DNA of 21,248 bases from JAAYRQ01 sp035647235. GTDB lineage: Bacteria > Bacillota > Syntrophomonadia > Syntrophomonadales > Syntrophomonadaceae. Positions 13,998 through 21,248 of this stretch are shown in pieces (position 1 is the stretch's first letter; each line of letters opens with the position of its first letter). The notes under the pieces were generated by a model, which was given only the letters and a program-made list of their open reading frames with translations, was not told the origin of the DNA and searched no databases. The translations under genes were made by a program, and so were the position numbers. The stretch is taken from positions 1-21,248 of the forward strand of contig CAZEPV010000029.1 in NCBI GenBank assembly GCA_964514235.1, written 5' to 3'.

Positions 13998-16900
13998 TTA
14001 CAAGTGAGCCTTCCTAAAAGGTTCAGGAATTAACTCTGCCAACTTTGCCTTAGCCATGCCGATACTAGTATCAGCAGCCCCATAATATACTAGAATCTCG
14101 TCATCATCCTCTAAGACCTCTTTATCTTCAGCTGGCACAGCCCCACAAGTAAAGACAACATTAGGTACCCAGGCACCACTCATGCCAATCTCATAATCTT
14201 CTTCGGGTTCCAAAATAGGATTAGGGGAACGGTAGATTACCTTGGAGGGATTATTCAAATCAAATAAAAGTACACCTAACCTATAAACATAATTGTGATC
14301 TACCCCATGGTATATCTGTAACCAGCCATACTTGGTTTTTATGGCTTGAGCACCTGCTCCGATTTTAAGAGAATCCCACATTCTTCCTGGTCTGGGACCT
14401 AAAATAATGGCGTGCTTTTCCCGAATTGGAAACTTTAGTTCATCGGTATAAGTTACCCACATACTCGGCTCTATCCGGTGGTAAACCACATATTTGCCCT
14501 TAATCTTTTCTGGTAAAATAATGGCATCCTTATTCCATATATTGGTGAAGGCCAGACCTTCCCTTTTCCAATTACTATAATTGCCTTGGCTAAATTCTTC
14601 TAGCCCAGTGGAGGCAACCGCTATCTGCGCTATATTACCATCATAGGCTGTATAAACCATATATAACTTGTCATCTATAATCATAACTCGTGCATCCTCA
14701 CAACCCATCCGTTCTTCGGGTGTAGCTGGTGACAAAATAGGCTGAGCTAATCTTTCTGTGACTTCATACCCATCAGTAATTGCCAGTCCAATATGGGAAA
14801 TATTGTCTTCCCCTACGGCCCTATAAAAAAGATAGACTTTATCTTTAATCCTCAAAGAACCTGGATTTAAAACATACCTCGATTCCCAATTACTACCTTC
14901 CAATGGTTCTAGAATGGGGTTACCTTCATATCTAGTTAGAAATTTACTAGGTTCATCAGTAGTTTCCTGTACCACTACTGCTACATCTTTAGGTCTAGTT
15001 GGCAGTAAACTGTCTAGTAAGTTGTGCCCACTTTTGCCATCTGTAATCAATCTTAAAACTAATTGTTTAATTTCCCCTTTATCATATCCCAGGCTAGTGT
15101 ATAGCGATTCCAAGAAATCATGATTAAACCAACGATTTTCTACACTAGTAGTAAAAGGGCTGGGTATTTTTAATCCACCTTTAAAACTATAACTAGCAAA
15201 ACTCCAAGCAGTACAAGTCAAAAACGTTCCATCCTCTAGTACTTGACTCAAACCATAACCATCTGCCATTATTTCTAAGAGGTGGGCTGTTTCCTGGTCA
15301 CCATTCGAGGCCAAATGCTTAGCTAAAAACTGTATTTTTTCGACTAAACGGCGGTGATGATAATTCTCGAAAACATTATGGGCCGAGAAATCATCTCCCT
15401 TTCTAATTCCTAAAAGAGAGTTTTTGATTTTGGCATTAATATTTTTACGCTTAGAGGCGATATCCAAGAAGAGTTCCGAATAATCCTCGGCCAAGGCCAG
15501 CCGTCTAACTATATCAGTAAAATAGCGTAGCCTGGGGTACTTCCCACCTTTACCTGGGCTTAAGGGTTTAATAATTATACGCCCTGTGATGCGGTTAAAG
15601 CTCGATGTTTTCCCTTGGGACAAATTACCCCCGGCAGACATATCATCATTTAAAATGAGGGGCTTAATGTCTACCCAGGCGAAACTTTCAGGCTTTAAAT
15701 TATCAACTAGCCAAATTAAATCTCTGTCAGTATAACTCCAGCTTTCCATAATATTAGCGTAGGTTACTGCATCGCGGGGATCCATTTCTTGGATTAAATC
15801 AGCCGGTTTATAATATCCCAAAGGGATCATAAGATTGACAGGGGGAAATCTTATCAGCATTTCCCGAAGCAAATCAGAATTGATAGTATACATTTTGGGT
15901 GTAGGCAAAAACTCAAATAATTTGGCCACAAATTCTTCCACACCCTGAACATTATTCAAATCACCAGGAAATATTTTTCCCAGTGCAGATTCCAGTCGAA
16001 CCATAAAGCCTTCGACTGCATTTACCACTTCTTGAGGTTGGGCATTAGAAGCTAGCTTGAGGTCTTGGACCGTAAATTCATTAAATTTATCTTCATAACG
16101 TTTACGCAGTTCCTTGAAAATGTCATCGGTATTTACAATATGCTGGTCTTTACCCGTAATCTTTTTCGGTACTACTATAGGTTTACCAGGCACATACTCC
16201 ATGTATCCTAAGGGGATAATAGGTGGCTTAACTTGTTCCCTTTTTTCTAACCATTTGTCATTAAAACTTCCCTTTTGGGCCCAGAATTGATTAGTTAACC
16301 TATGTTTAACCCCTTCAAGCTTACGGACTATAAGTTCATCTTTTTCTTCATTGGAACAAGTAGCTAAATCCTCTGCAAACTCATGTCGTTTTATGACATA
16401 AGATGCTACCCGTCCATTATATAAGGCCGTAAGCAGACCCAAAATTTCACGCTGGCTAAATTCAGGCACAAATGAATAGTGCATTACCAGCTCTAAAAAG
16501 GCACTTACCCACAATTCGTCACTTAAGTAAAAATCATCAGTCACTAGGCTTAAAGCCTTTAATTCATCCTTACAGCTTAAACTATCTACAATGGCCTGAT
16601 TTTCCTCAATTCCTTTTCTAAAATTATTAATGAGCTCATCAGCAGAATAATTAGTCGGATCAGGCTCCTTAATTTCGCTGCGAATAGAAATATCAGCAAC
16701 GCGAACTACAAGTCGGTCTTGTAGCCAAGTGGCCCAATCCCTTTTTATAGCTTCAAAAATAGTTATAGCATTTTCGTAGAAAATCTTATTACGCTTCTCC
16801 AACTTATGTGGATTGATTATTCCGCCCATATTAACTTCACATATATTTTTATTCCAAACCAGGGCCCTAGTTAAAATCCAAAAATCAATACCATACCCTT

Positions 16901-17531
16901 GAATTGTATTACCCCAGAATTTAGCTTCATGGGCTAACTCCTCAATAAAATCGTGGGATATGGCATATATCCCCCCTAAAGGATCACTGACTCTGGCACC
17001 ATAAAAGGCTTCCAAAATAGGTGCCGCCATAATCTGCGTAATGCTGTCCGTAGCTAAATAACGTCTTAGACTGCCCACAACCAAGTCATATTTGCCTTGG
17101 ATAGGAGTTAAAAGATTATCTAACCAATTGCTATCTATACCTGGCCCCTCGGAAGTAGCCATGGAGGGACTAAACAATAAAAGCTCAGCATCTACCCTTT
17201 TAGTAACCTCGATTATGGCCCTAATATTCATACCCCTACCGCTAATTTCCGCAGGCAATTGAAAAGCAATTTGGGGGTGCTTAAGATTCAAGTTTTTAAT
17301 TTCATTTAGTAATTCTCGAGCATCCCCATCACCAACCGAAATAATTAACTGACGTCTACCTATCCAAGAGCCTAAAACTTCATCCATTGAAGTTAACAAG
17401 GCTGTTAAATTGCGGTTTTCCTTATTGAAGGGAATCCCTATAACCAAATCATAATCACTATATTCCTTTAACAATGGTTCCCATTCCTCAATAGCTTGAT
17501 CGAACAAGGATTCCAACATTACTTGAGGCAA
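13998..17531 (-). CDS. Glycosyltransferase-GH130 fusion protein (1177 residues)
   Basis: This is a large, apparently cytoplasmic multidomain protein. Residues about 27-275 form a GT-A-type transferase (YDLVIGIPFNKENRN; GDGD at 67-70; DPLGGIYAIS at 183-192; GYGIDFWIL at 212-220), most like glucosyl/mannosyl-3-phosphoglycerate synthases. The usual DxD metal motif is not obvious. Residues about 300-860 are a helical/mixed region I cannot assign. Residues about 865-1177 are a GH130-type five-bladed propeller (RYVLNPGSL, VYLFYRAVG, GCEDARVMI, YMVYTAYDG, LYYHR-like segments), the family of mannoside phosphorylases and mannosidases. The start is TTG 17531 after GGGGG; ATG five codons in is an alternative. 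A synthase and a phosphorylase in one chain suggests controlled making and recycling of a mannose- or glucose-containing compound. Confidence 0.8.
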   Translation of the reverse strand: MPQVMLESLFDQAIEEWEPLLKEYSDYDLVIGIPFNKENRNLTALLTSMDEVLGSWIGRRQLIISVGDGDARELLNEIKNLNLKHPQIAFQLPAEISGRGMNIRAIIEVTKRVDAELLLFSPSMATSEGPGIDSNWLDNLLTPIQGKYDLVVGSLRRYLATDSITQIMAAPILEAFYGARVSDPLGGIYAISHDFIEELAHEAKFWGNTIQGYGIDFWILTRALVWNKNICEVNMGGIINPHKLEKRNKIFYENAITIFEAIKRDWATWLQDRLVVRVADISIRSEIKEPDPTNYSADELINNFRKGIEENQAIVDSLSCKDELKALSLVTDDFYLSDELWVSAFLELVMHYSFVPEFSQREILGLLTALYNGRVASYVIKRHEFAEDLATCSNEEKDELIVRKLEGVKHRLTNQFWAQKGSFNDKWLEKREQVKPPIIPLGYMEYVPGKPIVVPKKITGKDQHIVNTDDIFKELRKRYEDKFNEFTVQDLKLASNAQPQEVVNAVEGFMVRLESALGKIFPGDLNNVQGVEEFVAKLFEFLPTPKMYTINSDLLREMLIRFPPVNLMIPLGYYKPADLIQEMDPRDAVTYANIMESWSYTDRDLIWLVDNLKPESFAWVDIKPLILNDDMSAGGNLSQGKTSSFNRITGRIIIKPLSPGKGGKYPRLRYFTDIVRRLALAEDYSELFLDIASKRKNINAKIKNSLLGIRKGDDFSAHNVFENYHHRRLVEKIQFLAKHLASNGDQETAHLLEIMADGYGLSQVLEDGTFLTCTAWSFASYSFKGGLKIPSPFTTSVENRWFNHDFLESLYTSLGYDKGEIKQLVLRLITDGKSGHNLLDSLLPTRPKDVAVVVQETTDEPSKFLTRYEGNPILEPLEGSNWESRYVLNPGSLRIKDKVYLFYRAVGEDNISHIGLAITDGYEVTERLAQPILSPATPEERMGCEDARVMIIDDKLYMVYTAYDGNIAQIAVASTGLEEFSQGNYSNWKREGLAFTNIWNKDAIILPEKIKGKYVVYHRIEPSMWVTYTDELKFPIREKHAIILGPRPGRMWDSLKIGAGAQAIKTKYGWLQIYHGVDHNYVYRLGVLLFDLNNPSKVIYRSPNPILEPEEDYEIGMSGAWVPNVVFTCGAVPAEDKEVLEDDDEILVYYGAADTSIGMAKAKLAELIPEPFRKAHL

Positions 17532-17643
17532 AATAATAATCCCCCTTTAACTTAATCTAATTTATATCCTTACATAATTATGCTCAATTAAGGCTTAATA
17601 TATTAGGATTAAATGATAATTAAAGGAGGATTATTAGTAATTT

Positions 17644-19284
17644 TTATAAATTGCTATAGCTCTTATAGCCACCACTTATGTTTTTCACCTTAAACCCATT
17701 TTGCAGTAAAATTCTATTAGCAATATAACTACGTTGTCCTGCCCGACAATAGACTAGAATTTCCTTGTCTTTGGGAATTTCATCTATACGACTGCGCAAT
17801 TCATCCAGATGAATGTATTGTGCACCAGGTACCCGCCCTTCTTCAGTTTGTTCCCCATCCCGAACATCAATTATATGGGCACCCCTAGCTACTAAATTCG
17901 GCACATCAGTCCAATGAACCACACTTACATCACCATTTAGCATATTACCTGCGACATAAGCCGCCATATTTACGGGGTCTTTCGCTGATGAAAAGGGTGG
18001 AGCATAAGCCAGCTCTAGTTCTTGGATATCAAAAACATTAAGCCCCGCCCGAATACAAGTAGCCAAAACATCAATGCGCTTATCCACCCCATCATAACCT
18101 ACAATTTGGGCACCCAAGACCTTACCCTCATCAGGGGTAAAGAGCAATTTCAGCGTCATTTCGGTACTGCCTGGATAGTATGTAGCATGTGATGATGGAT
18201 GAAGATGGCAGGCTAAATAATCAATTCCTAACCTACGCAAATCCTTTTCATTTTTACCCGTATAGGCTACCGTCAAGCCCAGTACCTTCAATATACCTGT
18301 GCATTGACTACCTCCATACTTTATATCCCTACCCGCAATATTATTGGCTATAATCCAACCTTGGCGATTAGCGGGGCCAGCCATAGGAACCAAAGTATCT
18401 GCACCAGTAACTAAATCTTTAACTTGCACAGCATCACCAGCTGCATAAATGTAGGGGTCAGAAGTTTTCAGATCATCATCTACCCATATACCGCCAGTAG
18501 TGCCTATGGTAAGACCTGCTTCTTCCGCCAGCCATACTTCAGGCTTGACCCCTGCCCCCAATATAACTAATTCAGTCGGTATAGTCTCACCACTCGCCAG
18601 AATAACCTCTTCTGCCTGGCTGTCCCCTTCTAAAGCAATGGCTTTATCATTCAAAATAAGTTCAACATTTCTAAGCCCTAGATAATTATGGATTATTTTG
18701 CTCATTTCCAAATCAAGGCCATTAACCACTTGAGAACCAGCTTCTATTAAAATAGTGTGGATTTCTAAATCGACTAAAGTATCCAGCATCTCCATGCCGA
18801 TAAATCCTCCCCCTAAAATAGTAGCCTTTTTCACTTTTTCAGATTTAATATAATCTTTAATCATATCACTATCCGGGATATTTCTAACCCTAAAAACATT
18901 TTCCATATCAATCCCAGGAATCTCGGGAACATAGGGCTTGGCCCCTGGACATAAAACTAGGTAATCGTAACTCTCTAGATAACTCTCCCCCGTACTTAGA
19001 TTAGTTACCCTAACCTTTTTTTCATCCTTTAGAATCTCCCTTACTTCGCTAAGAACCCGAATATCAAGATTAAATCTTTTCCCCATATTCTCAGGAGTCT
19101 GTATTAACAAGTCACTTCTTTCCGAAATAGTACCACTAATATAATAGGGTAATCCACAATTGGCAAAAGATATATGCTCTCCCCTCTCGAACATAATAAT
19201 CTGGGCACTTTCATCTAACCTTCTCAAACGAGTAGCTGTGCTCGCCCCTGCTGCTACTCCCCCAACAATAATAATTTTACGCAT
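17644..19284 (-). CDS. CoA-disulfide/persulfide reductase with C-terminal rhodanese domain
   Basis: This 546-residue FAD- and NAD(P)H-dependent reductase belongs to the CoA-disulfide reductase family, with a fused rhodanese domain. The N-terminal Rossmann loop VGGVAAGAS (7-15) binds FAD. The single active cysteine is Cys43 in SFANCGLPYYI, equivalent to Cys43 of known CoA-disulfide reductases. A second nucleotide fold starts at ATILGGGFIGME, and YAAGDAV completes the FAD site. The dimerisation domain is followed from about residue 450 by a rhodanese domain with active-site loop CRAGQRS (Cys513). This arrangement matches NADH-dependent persulfide reductases that handle polysulfide/sulfane sulfur and CoA redox in anaerobes. 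The start is ATG 19284 with AGGGA upstream. A hairpin lies just before that ribosome binding site. Confidence 0.92.
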   Translation of the reverse strand: MRKIIIVGGVAAGASTATRLRRLDESAQIIMFERGEHISFANCGLPYYISGTISERSDLLIQTPENMGKRFNLDIRVLSEVREILKDEKKVRVTNLSTGESYLESYDYLVLCPGAKPYVPEIPGIDMENVFRVRNIPDSDMIKDYIKSEKVKKATILGGGFIGMEMLDTLVDLEIHTILIEAGSQVVNGLDLEMSKIIHNYLGLRNVELILNDKAIALEGDSQAEEVILASGETIPTELVILGAGVKPEVWLAEEAGLTIGTTGGIWVDDDLKTSDPYIYAAGDAVQVKDLVTGADTLVPMAGPANRQGWIIANNIAGRDIKYGGSQCTGILKVLGLTVAYTGKNEKDLRRLGIDYLACHLHPSSHATYYPGSTEMTLKLLFTPDEGKVLGAQIVGYDGVDKRIDVLATCIRAGLNVFDIQELELAYAPPFSSAKDPVNMAAYVAGNMLNGDVSVVHWTDVPNLVARGAHIIDVRDGEQTEEGRVPGAQYIHLDELRSRIDEIPKDKEILVYCRAGQRSYIANRILLQNGFKVKNISGGYKSYSNL

Positions 19285-19293
19285 AAATATTCC

Positions 19294-19316
19294 CTAGCTG
19301 ATATTCCACCAGCTAG
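19294..19316 (-). promoter_or_regulatory. Hairpin in the 5' leader of the CoA-disulfide reductase gene
   Basis: A perfect 7-bp stem CTAGCTG/CAGCTAG with a 9-nt loop sits immediately before the AGGGA ribosome binding site of the reductase gene, on its own strand. It could affect translation or act as a protein-binding palindrome. A TATAAT-like -10 lies about 50 bp upstream (around 19352-19357) without a good -35. Confidence 0.35.
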
Positions 19317-19368
19317 ACCTTCACCTCTTTCCCTAACAAATGTTGATGAAATTATAACATATCATTTT

Positions 19369-19659
19369 TCATAGCTGCACTGCCTCCCGAATTATCCTAG
19401 AAGCAATCATCTTATGCAGGGAATTCTCGGTAACGATATCCACTTCACTACCTAATAGATCTTCTAATTCCAATTTCATATTAATTAAATCAAAAAGGCT
19501 TCGCCCCTTGTCAAATTCCACTAGAAAGTCTATATCACTATTTCGTTTGGCTTCACCTTTTGATACTGAGCCAAACACCCTGACATTTTTAGCCCCATTT
19601 TTTTTAGCTATGGCCAAAATATTAGCCTTTTGACTTTTCAATTCCTGTAAAGTGGTCAT
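19369..19659 (-). CDS. MNT-domain nucleotidyltransferase (MntA-like antitoxin), without HEPN partner
   Basis: This 96-residue minimal nucleotidyltransferase of the MNT/DUF86-partner type has the motif FGSVSKGEAKRNSDIDFLVEF. Gly30-Ser31 and the metal-binding Asp42/Asp44 pair are intact. In characterised MntA-HepT systems this enzyme AMPylates and silences a HEPN RNase encoded next to it. Here no HEPN gene follows: the next gene downstream is the CoA-disulfide reductase, and upstream is the PC4 protein. The start is ATG 19659, because the in-frame GTG at 19668 is part of the GAGGTGA ribosome binding site. It has its own promoter at 19698-19726. Function as an antitoxin is therefore uncertain; solitary MNT proteins are common and mostly unstudied. 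Confidence 0.85.
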   Translation of the reverse strand: MTTLQELKSQKANILAIAKKNGAKNVRVFGSVSKGEAKRNSDIDFLVEFDKGRSLFDLINMKLELEDLLGSEVDIVTENSLHKMIASRIIREAVQL

Positions 19660-19697
19660 CTTAATCACCTCAAATTCGCAAAAAACTTTCTTTTTTT

Positions 19698-19726
19698 ATT
19701 ATACATATATTTGCAGAATGGACCAA
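19698..19726 (-). promoter_or_regulatory. Promoter of the MNT gene
   Basis: On the minus strand TTGGTC (19726-19721), 17-nt spacer, perfect TATAAT (19703-19698), just downstream of the PC4 gene stop. The MNT gene is thus probably transcribed independently. Confidence 0.65.
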
Positions 19727-19734
19727 TCTAAATG

Positions 19735-19974
19735 CTACTCAACTTCCAGAATATCAAAGTCAATATCATTCAGTAAATCCCTTAGTTGTATTAATTCTTC
19801 CCTACTTAGGGTGATGCCTTTGCCTACCTTTTCATGCTCTGGTGCCCAGTCCCTAATATCTGCCTTAGGGGCACGCCCATTCCAGCTAACTACGTTAATC
19901 TGTTTCTGCCATCCCTTGGGACTTTCAGATAGAACACCAATAGCCTCCAAAATCTCAAACTTAATATCCGCGAT
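19735..19974 (-). CDS. YdbC-like PC4-family single-strand nucleic acid binding protein, AUC start
   Basis: This 79-residue protein is of the bacterial PC4/YdbC (DUF2128) family, homodimeric single-stranded DNA/RNA binders related to the human coactivator PC4. The family core is clear: LSESPKGWQKQINVVSWNG, then KADIRDWAPEHEKVGKGI and a C-terminal helix with SREELIQLRDLL. The expected N-terminus xADIKFEILEAIG is encoded upstream of the first conventional start (TTG 19950), but there is no ATG/GTG/TTG there. GGAGGGG (19987-19981) is followed 8 nt after GGAGG by ATC 19974, giving exactly that N-terminus; a second ATC at 19977 is 5 nt away. An in-frame stop at 19989-19987 rules out a longer protein. 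I call an AUC start. Confidence 0.85.
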   Translation of the reverse strand: MADIKFEILEAIGVLSESPKGWQKQINVVSWNGRAPKADIRDWAPEHEKVGKGITLSREELIQLRDLLNDIDFDILEVE

Positions 19975-20022
19975 GATTAACCCCTCCTAGTTATTAAATT
20001 TATTGATAAAATTTACTTGTAT

Positions 20023-21248
20023 CTACCTTTTATAAAAATCCTCCACCAGTTGTATTTCTTCTGGGGTAAGGTTATATATCCGATACACCAGTTGATCTAT
20101 TTCATTTTTAGTCTTCTCCGCAATTACTTGTTTTTCCAGTTCTATATTGCAATCATTCTTATCAGCTAAGTCAATTATTACCTCAACTTTATCCACAATT
20201 TCTTTCTGCTCGGTTGTGGAACCTAAAGAAATTGGGATTTGTTTTATTTGTGGAGGTCCTACTCTCAAATACCCCCCCGATAATGATAAAGAACTAAAAT
20301 AACTGTTGAAAAAATACGTAATTAATTTACTATTTAATAAAGCAACAAGATATTTTAAGTCAACATTTTGTTTTAAAATAATTACTGTAGATTTTGCTGC
20401 TAAATAATTTCCATTATCGTAATAACATTCTAGTTGTTTAGTCATTCCAGCAATGATAATTTTTTCGCTTTGTGCTTGATTGAATCTCGTAATTGATATA
20501 TCTTTGATATCTTTATCGTATAATACGGGCTTTGTATAGGTTCCCTTGATATATGTCATTTTTTTGTTATTCCATAAACTTAGATATGGATCTATGGTAC
20601 CCGAATTAATGAACCTTTTAAAACCAATACCCGAAACAAGTTGATCTTGTTCCAAAACTACCTCTTTAAACTTATAAGCTTCATTTACTGTAGCAGCCCC
20701 TAATACTGTTGCACAATGTTCTAGTTTTGTAAATTGGCCAAGTTTCTGAATTAATCTTACCCCTCCAAGTTCATTTAAAAAGTATTTATCCCAATATATA
20801 TCTGTGTAAAATGCCTCGGGGCTAATTCGATTCATGAATTTATATTGCGAAATATCTTCCATCACCGTCATCTTTATGTCATTTTTAACTGGGTTCTTCT
20901 CCACCAAAAAAACAATAGGGTAAACATCTGCCTCGGCAAATACTTTAATATTTGAATAATCACGTATTTCTTTAAAATTCCACCTTAACAACAATGTCCT
21001 TAGTGCCTCGGTGTATTTAGCAGAGATTAATTTATTTGGTACTATAAATGAAATACATCCATTGCCTTTTAAAAGATTTACTCCCTTTTCAATAAATATA
21101 ACGAATAAATCCCAATTACCCTTAGCAGATTCATACATACTAGAAAGTAATTCTCGTAATTCAGGGTTAACCCTAACCATCATTTCCGAATCAATATACG
21201 GCGGATTCCCGATAACTATGTCGAAGCCACCTTTTTCTTTGAAGACTC
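20023..21248 (-). CDS. Eco57I-like N6-adenine DNA methyltransferase / type IIG restriction-modification protein (5' end outside window)
   Basis: About 407 C-terminal residues are visible and the frame runs off the right edge. The first visible part has FDIVIGNPPYIDSEM; NPPY is the catalytic motif IV of N6-adenine methyltransferases. KGNWDLFVIFIEKGVNLLKGNGCISFIVPNKLISA follows, typical of Eco57I/TaqI-type enzymes. From about residue 175 a target-recognition domain follows (CATVLGAATVNEAYKF; GIGFKRFINSGTIDPY; KLITYFFNSYF, GPPQIKQIPI), ending with the usual NLTPEEIQLVEDF tail. Motif I and any N-terminal nuclease domain are beyond the window, so I cannot say whether it is a stand-alone methylase or a fused restriction enzyme. 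An ATG at 21183 inside the motif is not the true start. Confidence 0.88.
   Translation of the reverse strand, partial: VFKEKGGFDIVIGNPPYIDSEMMVRVNPELRELLSSMYESAKGNWDLFVIFIEKGVNLLKGNGCISFIVPNKLISAKYTEALRTLLLRWNFKEIRDYSNIKVFAEADVYPIVFLVEKNPVKNDIKMTVMEDISQYKFMNRISPEAFYTDIYWDKYFLNELGGVRLIQKLGQFTKLEHCATVLGAATVNEAYKFKEVVLEQDQLVSGIGFKRFINSGTIDPYLSLWNNKKMTYIKGTYTKPVLYDKDIKDISITRFNQAQSEKIIIAGMTKQLECYYDNGNYLAAKSTVIILKQNVDLKYLVALLNSKLITYFFNSYFSSLSLSGGYLRVGPPQIKQIPISLGSTTEQKEIVDKVEVIIDLADKNDCNIELEKQVIAEKTKNEIDQLVYRIYNLTPEEIQLVEDFYKR

Noticed and set aside
17621..17665. Plus-strand AAAGGAGG between the GT-GH130 and CoA-disulfide reductase genes
   Set aside because: It is a good ribosome binding site sequence, but the only frame behind it ends after eight codons. 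No gene could be supported; it may be chance or a relic.
1..21248. tRNA, rRNA, CRISPR arrays, insertion sequences, prophage genes
   Set aside because: None was seen on either strand. The only mobile-like sequence is the REP-like repeat at 3006-3048.

Overview
The window reads as a piece of an AT-rich, Gram-positive anaerobe of the Firmicutes/Clostridia type. The support is indirect: very strong GGAGG-type ribosome binding sites, frequent TTG starts, family relationships that look like Bacillus/Clostridium (TypA, YpsC/RlmL-type methylase, YwlG, YdbC-type PC4 protein, CadC/CadA), and a Clostridia-style REP-like repeat. No rRNA, tRNA, CRISPR array or insertion sequence is visible.

Layout. 1-213 is a control region with a leftward promoter for a gene outside the window, followed by a ZIP-family metal transporter (214-1020), the ribosome-associated GTPase TypA/BipA (1118-2941), a long hairpin plus a REP-like element, a MATE efflux pump (3214-4605) and a THUMP-domain 23S rRNA methyltransferase (4609-5760). 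Next comes a sugar block: mannose-1-phosphate guanylyltransferase (5973-7019), phosphomannomutase (7042-8403), a structured untranslated leader (about 8429-8542), a GT4 glycosyltransferase (8626-9795) and an overlapping alpha/alpha-barrel glycosidase-like protein (9782-10804). A metal-resistance operon follows: CadC repressor (10891-11247), CadA P1B-type ATPase (11260-13410) and YwlG/UPF0340 (13429-13977). On the minus strand are a 1177-residue glycosyltransferase-GH130 fusion (13998-17531), a CoA-disulfide reductase/rhodanese fusion (17644-19284), an orphan MNT nucleotidyltransferase (19369-19659), a PC4-like single-strand nucleic acid binder (19735-19974) and the C-terminal part of an Eco57I-like N6-adenine methyltransferase (20023 to the right edge).

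How the genes fit together. ManC and the phosphomannomutase make GDP-mannose. The GT4 enzyme, the alpha/alpha-barrel protein and the GT-GH130 fusion could then build and recycle a mannose-containing glycoside or glycan; this is inference. The cad operon has a consensus promoter overlapped by a perfect 32-bp operator. CadC carries every ligand position known for CadC of plasmid pI258, shifted by one residue.

The most striking observation is in cadA. The ribosome binding site and ATG at 11260 open a complete HMA metal-binding domain whose first motif cysteine is an in-frame TGA (codon 19), giving Gly-Phe-Asp-[UGA]-Pro-Ser-Cys. This is either a selenocysteine-containing metal pump (UxxC in place of CxxC) or a precise nonsense mutation. 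A second theme is initiation at AUU/AUC: three genes (RlmL-type methylase, phosphomannomutase, PC4 protein) lack any ATG/GTG/TTG at the right place, but each has ATT or ATC exactly 8 nt after a perfect GGAGG, at the position where the family N-terminus begins.
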